DNA of 56,422 bases from Rhodospirillales bacterium. Its GTDB lineage: Bacteria > Pseudomonadota > Alphaproteobacteria > Rhodospirillales > SHVQ01. The notes beneath the pieces were generated by a model that saw nothing but the letters and a program-made list of their open reading frames with translations, was not told where the DNA came from and made no database searches. Numbering within the stretch: the first letter of the stretch is position 1; every line of letters begins with the position of its first letter. The stretch lies in assembly GCA_009694195.1 (NCBI GenBank), contig SHVQ01000015.1, positions 1 through 56,422 of the forward strand, read 5' to 3'. Made by a program: the position numbers and the translations under genes. Below, piece by piece: positions 51,770-56,422 of this stretch.

Positions 51770-53064
51770 TCACGTCCGCACCTGGCCGGTGCCGCGGACC
51801 ACGTACTTGAAGCTCGTGAGCTGCTCGACGCCGACGGGGCCGCGGGCGTGCAGCTTGCCCGTCGCGATCCCGATCTCGGCGCCCATGCCGAACTCGCCGC
51901 CGTCGGCGAACTGGGTCGAGGCGTTCACCATCACGATCGCGCTGTCGAGCTGGTTGAGAAAGGCCTCCGCGGCCGCAGCATCTTCGGTGATGATGGATTC
52001 CGTGTGCTGCGAGCCGTGCCGGACGATGTGCTCCATGGCTTCATCGAGTCCGGCGACGATTTTCACCGAGATGATGGCATCGAGATATTCGGTGTCCCAA
52101 TCCGCGTCCGTCGCCGGAACGACGCGTGCATCGAGCGCCCGGGTCTCGCCGTCGCCGCGCACCTCGCAGCCGGCTTGAACGAGCGCGTCCAGAATCGGCG
52201 GCAAGTGGGTGCCCGCGACGTTCCGGTCGACGAGCAGCGTTTCCGTCGCCCCGCAGATGCCGGTGCGGCGCATCTTGGCGTTGAGGACGATGTCGCGCGC
52301 CTTCTTCGGATCGGCACCCGCGTGCACGTAGGTGTGGCAGATGCCCTCCAGGTGCTTGAACAAGGGAATCCGGCTTTCCCGGGTGACGCGTTCGACGAGG
52401 GACTTGCCGCCCCTGGGGACGATCACGTCGATGGTATCGGTCATCGTCAGCATCTCGCCGACGGCGGCACGGTCGGACGTCGGCACCACTTGAATGGACG
52501 CCGGCGGCAGGTTGGCGGCCTTCAGCCCCTCGGCGAGGCTCTCCATGATGGCCGACGACGAGTGAAGGCTGTCCGAACCGCCGCGCAGGATCGCCGCGTT
52601 GCCCGCTTTCAGGCAGAGCCCGCCCGCGTCCGCCGTCACGTTGGGGCGCGATTCGAAAATGATGCCGACGACGCCCAAGGGCGTGCGAACGCGCGCGATG
52701 TGAAGGCCATTGGGGCGCGTCCACTCGGCCATCACCTGGCCCACGGGGTCGGCGAGGGCTGCGATGTCGTCGAGGCCCTTGGCCATGCTCTCGACGCGGG
52801 CGTCATCGAGCTTGAGCCGGTCGAGCATCGGCTTCGAGAGGCCCTTCCGCTCGCCCGTCGCCATGTCCTCGGCATTGGTCGCACGGATACGCTGGACGCT
52901 CGCGCGGATGCTGCCGGCGGCGGCGGCGAGCGCCCTGTTCTTAACCGCGGCCGGGGCAGTCGCCAGGGCTCGGGCGGCCGCTTTCGCAGCCGTGCCGATC
53001 CGGCGCATCAATGCGGGGATGTTTTCGGTCGGGGCGCGGGCGGCTCGGGAGATTTGCGGAGCGC

Positions 53065-53068
<4 letters not shown>
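51770..53068 (-). CDS. proA: Glutamate-5-semialdehyde dehydrogenase
   Basis: It reduces gamma-glutamyl phosphate to glutamate semialdehyde in proline synthesis. The 432-residue ALDH-superfamily protein has [33 protein letters not shown], the active-site Cys in [15 protein letters not shown] and [20 protein letters not shown]. It overlaps proB by 4 bases (ATGA-type), so the kinase and dehydrogenase are made together, which suits their unstable intermediate. Confidence 0.96.
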
Positions 53069-55339
<2,271 letters not shown>

Positions 55340-55597
55340 TTAGGACGCCGGCTCGATCGACACGTAAACGCGCCCGAGCGCCTTGGTCGCGAATTTAACG
55401 CGGCCCGTGCTGAGCGCGAACAGCGTGTGGTCGCGGCCCATGCCGACGTTCCTGCCGGGGTGAAACTTGGTCCCCCGCTGGCGGACGAGAATGTTGCCCG
55501 CGAGCACGGCCTCGTCGCCGAAACGCTTCACGCCGAGGCGGCGACCTTTCGTGTCGCGGCCGTTGCGCGAGCTGCCGCCTGCTTTTTTATGTGCCAT
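55340..55597 (-). CDS. rpmA: Ribosomal protein bL27
   Basis: This large-subunit protein has an N-terminus that reaches the peptidyl-transferase centre. The 85-residue protein starts [20 protein letters not shown], then [20 protein letters not shown] and [20 protein letters not shown]. No N-terminal extension needing protease processing is present, unlike Firmicutes. It follows rplU by 5 bases. Confidence 0.98.
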   Translation of the reverse strand: MAHKKAGGSSRNGRDTKGRRLGVKRFGDEAVLAGNILVRQRGTKFHPGRNVGMGRDHTLFALSTGRVKFATKALGRVYVSIEPAS

Positions 55598-55602
55598 CTG
55601 TC

Positions 55603-56142
55603 CTACTCCTTGGACTTCTTCTTCCGGGCCTTGGATTCCGCTTTCGCCTTTTCCTTGGCCTTCGACTTCTCAGCCGCTTTCGCTCTCTTTATCTCTCTGG
55701 GACTCTCGGCCGCCTTCTTCGCCTTCTTCTTCGGCTTCGCCTCGCCGTCCGCGGCCTCGCCGTCCGCAGCAACCGCCTTGGGTTTCAGCTCCCGCTTCGG
55801 TGTCGGCTGGAACGCAGGCTTCTCGCCGGTGGCGCTGACTTCGACGACCCGGAGAACGGTCAGCAACTGGCGGTGGCCCCTCTTGCGGCGATAGTTGGCG
55901 CGCCGCCGTTTCTTGAAGATGAGGATCTTTTCGCCCCGCGTTTGCTCCAGGAGTTCGGCGAACACGGCGGCCTTGTCGACCAGGGGTGCGCCGATGGTCG
56001 GCACCTGCCCGGGCGCCCCGATCATGAGGACGTCGCGAAACTCGACCAGCTCGCCGGGCTCGCCCGCGAGGCGCTCGACCACGAGCCGGTCGTTCTTGGC
56101 GACCCGATATTGCCTGCCGCCGGTGCGAATGACTGCGTACAT
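55603..56142 (-). CDS. rplU: Ribosomal protein bL21 with long basic tail
   Basis: The 179-residue protein from ATG 56142 ([14 protein letters not shown]) has the L21 domain over residues 1-103: [38 protein letters not shown]. The final 75 residues form an Ala/Lys/Glu-rich tail ([20 protein letters not shown] and on), far longer than in E. coli L21. Such tails occur in other alphaproteobacteria. It is preceded by a good promoter and a leader with a terminator-like hairpin. Confidence 0.96.
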   Translation of the reverse strand: MYAVIRTGGRQYRVAKNDRLVVERLAGEPGELVEFRDVLMIGAPGQVPTIGAPLVDKAAVFAELLEQTRGEKILIFKKRRRANYRRKRGHRQLLTVLRVVEVSATGEKPAFQPTPKRELKPKAVAADGEAADGEAKPKKKAKKAAESPREIKRAKAAEKSKAKEKAKAESKARKKKSKE

Positions 56143-56175
56143 CCGAGAATCCGAGATTAAGAAATAAGAATAAAA

Positions 56176-56203
56176 GGCGCTCCGCCGCGCGTGGCGGGGC
56201 TCC
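56176..56203 (-). promoter_or_regulatory. Terminator-like hairpin in the rplU leader
   Basis: On the minus strand GGAGCCCCGCC and GGCGGAGCGCC pair over 9 of 11 positions around a 6-base loop. They are followed by TTTTATTCTTATTT. It lies between the promoter and the rplU ATG, so it could attenuate transcription, as r-protein leaders often do. Confidence 0.5.
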
Positions 56204-56215
56204 CAAGGCCGCGGC

Positions 56216-56243
56216 AATATACCCTTTCTCTCCCCCATGTCAA
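56216..56243 (-). promoter_or_regulatory. Sigma-70-type promoter for rplU-rpmA
   Basis: Minus-strand TTGACA (56243-56238) and TATATT (56221-56216) are 16 bases apart. The expected start is near 56208, giving a leader of about 65 bases. This is the best consensus promoter seen in the window. Confidence 0.8.
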
Positions 56244-56379
56244 CGCGGAACGGCCCTTGAGATCGGGTCGGGCCCCAGCGGTTTCAAAGGCTTCCGGCCT
56301 CCCCTTTGCTTGCGGGGGCCGGTCGGCTTCGGCTACTCTCCCGCGCGCTTTTCAAGGCTCGTCGAGGCCGGCGCGTTCC

Positions 56380-56422
56380 GGATGGGTGGCAGAGCGGTTG
56401 AATGCACCGCACTCGAAATGCG
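56380..56422 (+). tRNA. tRNA-Ser (CGA), 5' part
   Basis: The 5' 43 bases of a tRNA gene run off the window edge. GGATGGGTGGCAGAGCGGTT gives the acceptor strand and D arm with T8, G10 and A14 in place. The anticodon stem CCGCA/TGCG encloses the loop CTCGAAA, with anticodon CGA at 56414-56416. A serine tRNA is supported by the GGTGGCAGAGCGGTTGAATG pattern. Confidence 0.88.

Overview
The window is GC-rich, densely coded chromosomal DNA from an alphaproteobacterium, most likely Rhodospirillales-like. This rests on gene order and gene content: a petABC bc1 operon with a Tat-type Rieske protein, prs/rplY/pth/ychF, ubiK divergent from hldD/lgt/NDUFAF7-like methyltransferase/pgeF, rplU-rpmA-obgE-proB-proA-nadD-rsfS-rlmH-gpmI-envC-ctpA-deacetylase-rppH, a phasin, and divergent marR/ilvE. 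There is no phage, plasmid backbone or CRISPR array. About 60 protein genes, one partial tRNA and several families of palindromic intergenic repeats are visible.

Layout. 1-149 is the tail of an IS630-type transposase. 250-2852 is petABC. 2938-9446 (minus strand) holds an acid-ceramidase/NAAA-like hydrolase, a fused class II aldolase/short-chain dehydrogenase, a small GxxExxY (PD-(D/E)XK-like) gene between imperfect inverted repeats, mtnA, mtnP and a dienelactone-hydrolase-like enzyme. 9666-12811 (plus) is a lipoprotein-anchored trypsin-like protease followed by a TraT-like lipoprotein. 12992-16777 (minus) is ychF-pth-rplY-prs. 17081-20825 holds two paralogous lipoproteins, one carrying a very large Pro/Ala-rich insert and an apparent frameshift, and a 24-codon membrane peptide candidate. 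20832-26351 holds a creatinase/M24-fold protein, pgeF, an orphan HigA-like antitoxin, a methyltransferase, lgt and hldD. 26506-30119 (plus) holds ubiK, ybjN, proC, a TetR regulator, a phasin and csaA. 30129-34881 (minus) is a compact marR-SGNH-SGNH-ompR-envZ operon, divergent from ilvE. 36086-39505 holds a LOG-family gene with a one-base frameshift and the molybdopterin genes moaE, moaD, moeA and mobB. 39520-44292 holds pgsA, uvrC, folB, a pteridine-reductase-like SDR and rppH. 44297-56142 is one long minus-strand run through cell-envelope, ribosome-associated and proline-synthesis genes to rpmA and rplU. A tRNA-Ser(CGA) gene starts at 56380 and runs off the window.

Two items are the best candidates for something undescribed. 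First, mtnP and mtnA are followed by a fused class II aldolase/SDR. This suggests a one-polypeptide version of the methylthioribulose-phosphate (DHAP) shunt, in which the aldolase half would release DHAP and an aldehyde and the SDR half would process the aldehyde. Second, a 458-bp unit (6323-6780) made of only a PD-(D/E)XK-like GxxExxY gene and inverted ACCAC-ended repeats sits inside that same operon and supplies the last codons of mtnA, so it looks like a minimal nuclease-carrying mobile unit. Other notable points are a palindromic repeat read in frame inside the EnvC-like gene, two copies of that repeat whose cores are inverted relative to their arms, a tandem SGNH pair in an operon with its own regulators, and a terminator-like hairpin in the rplU leader.
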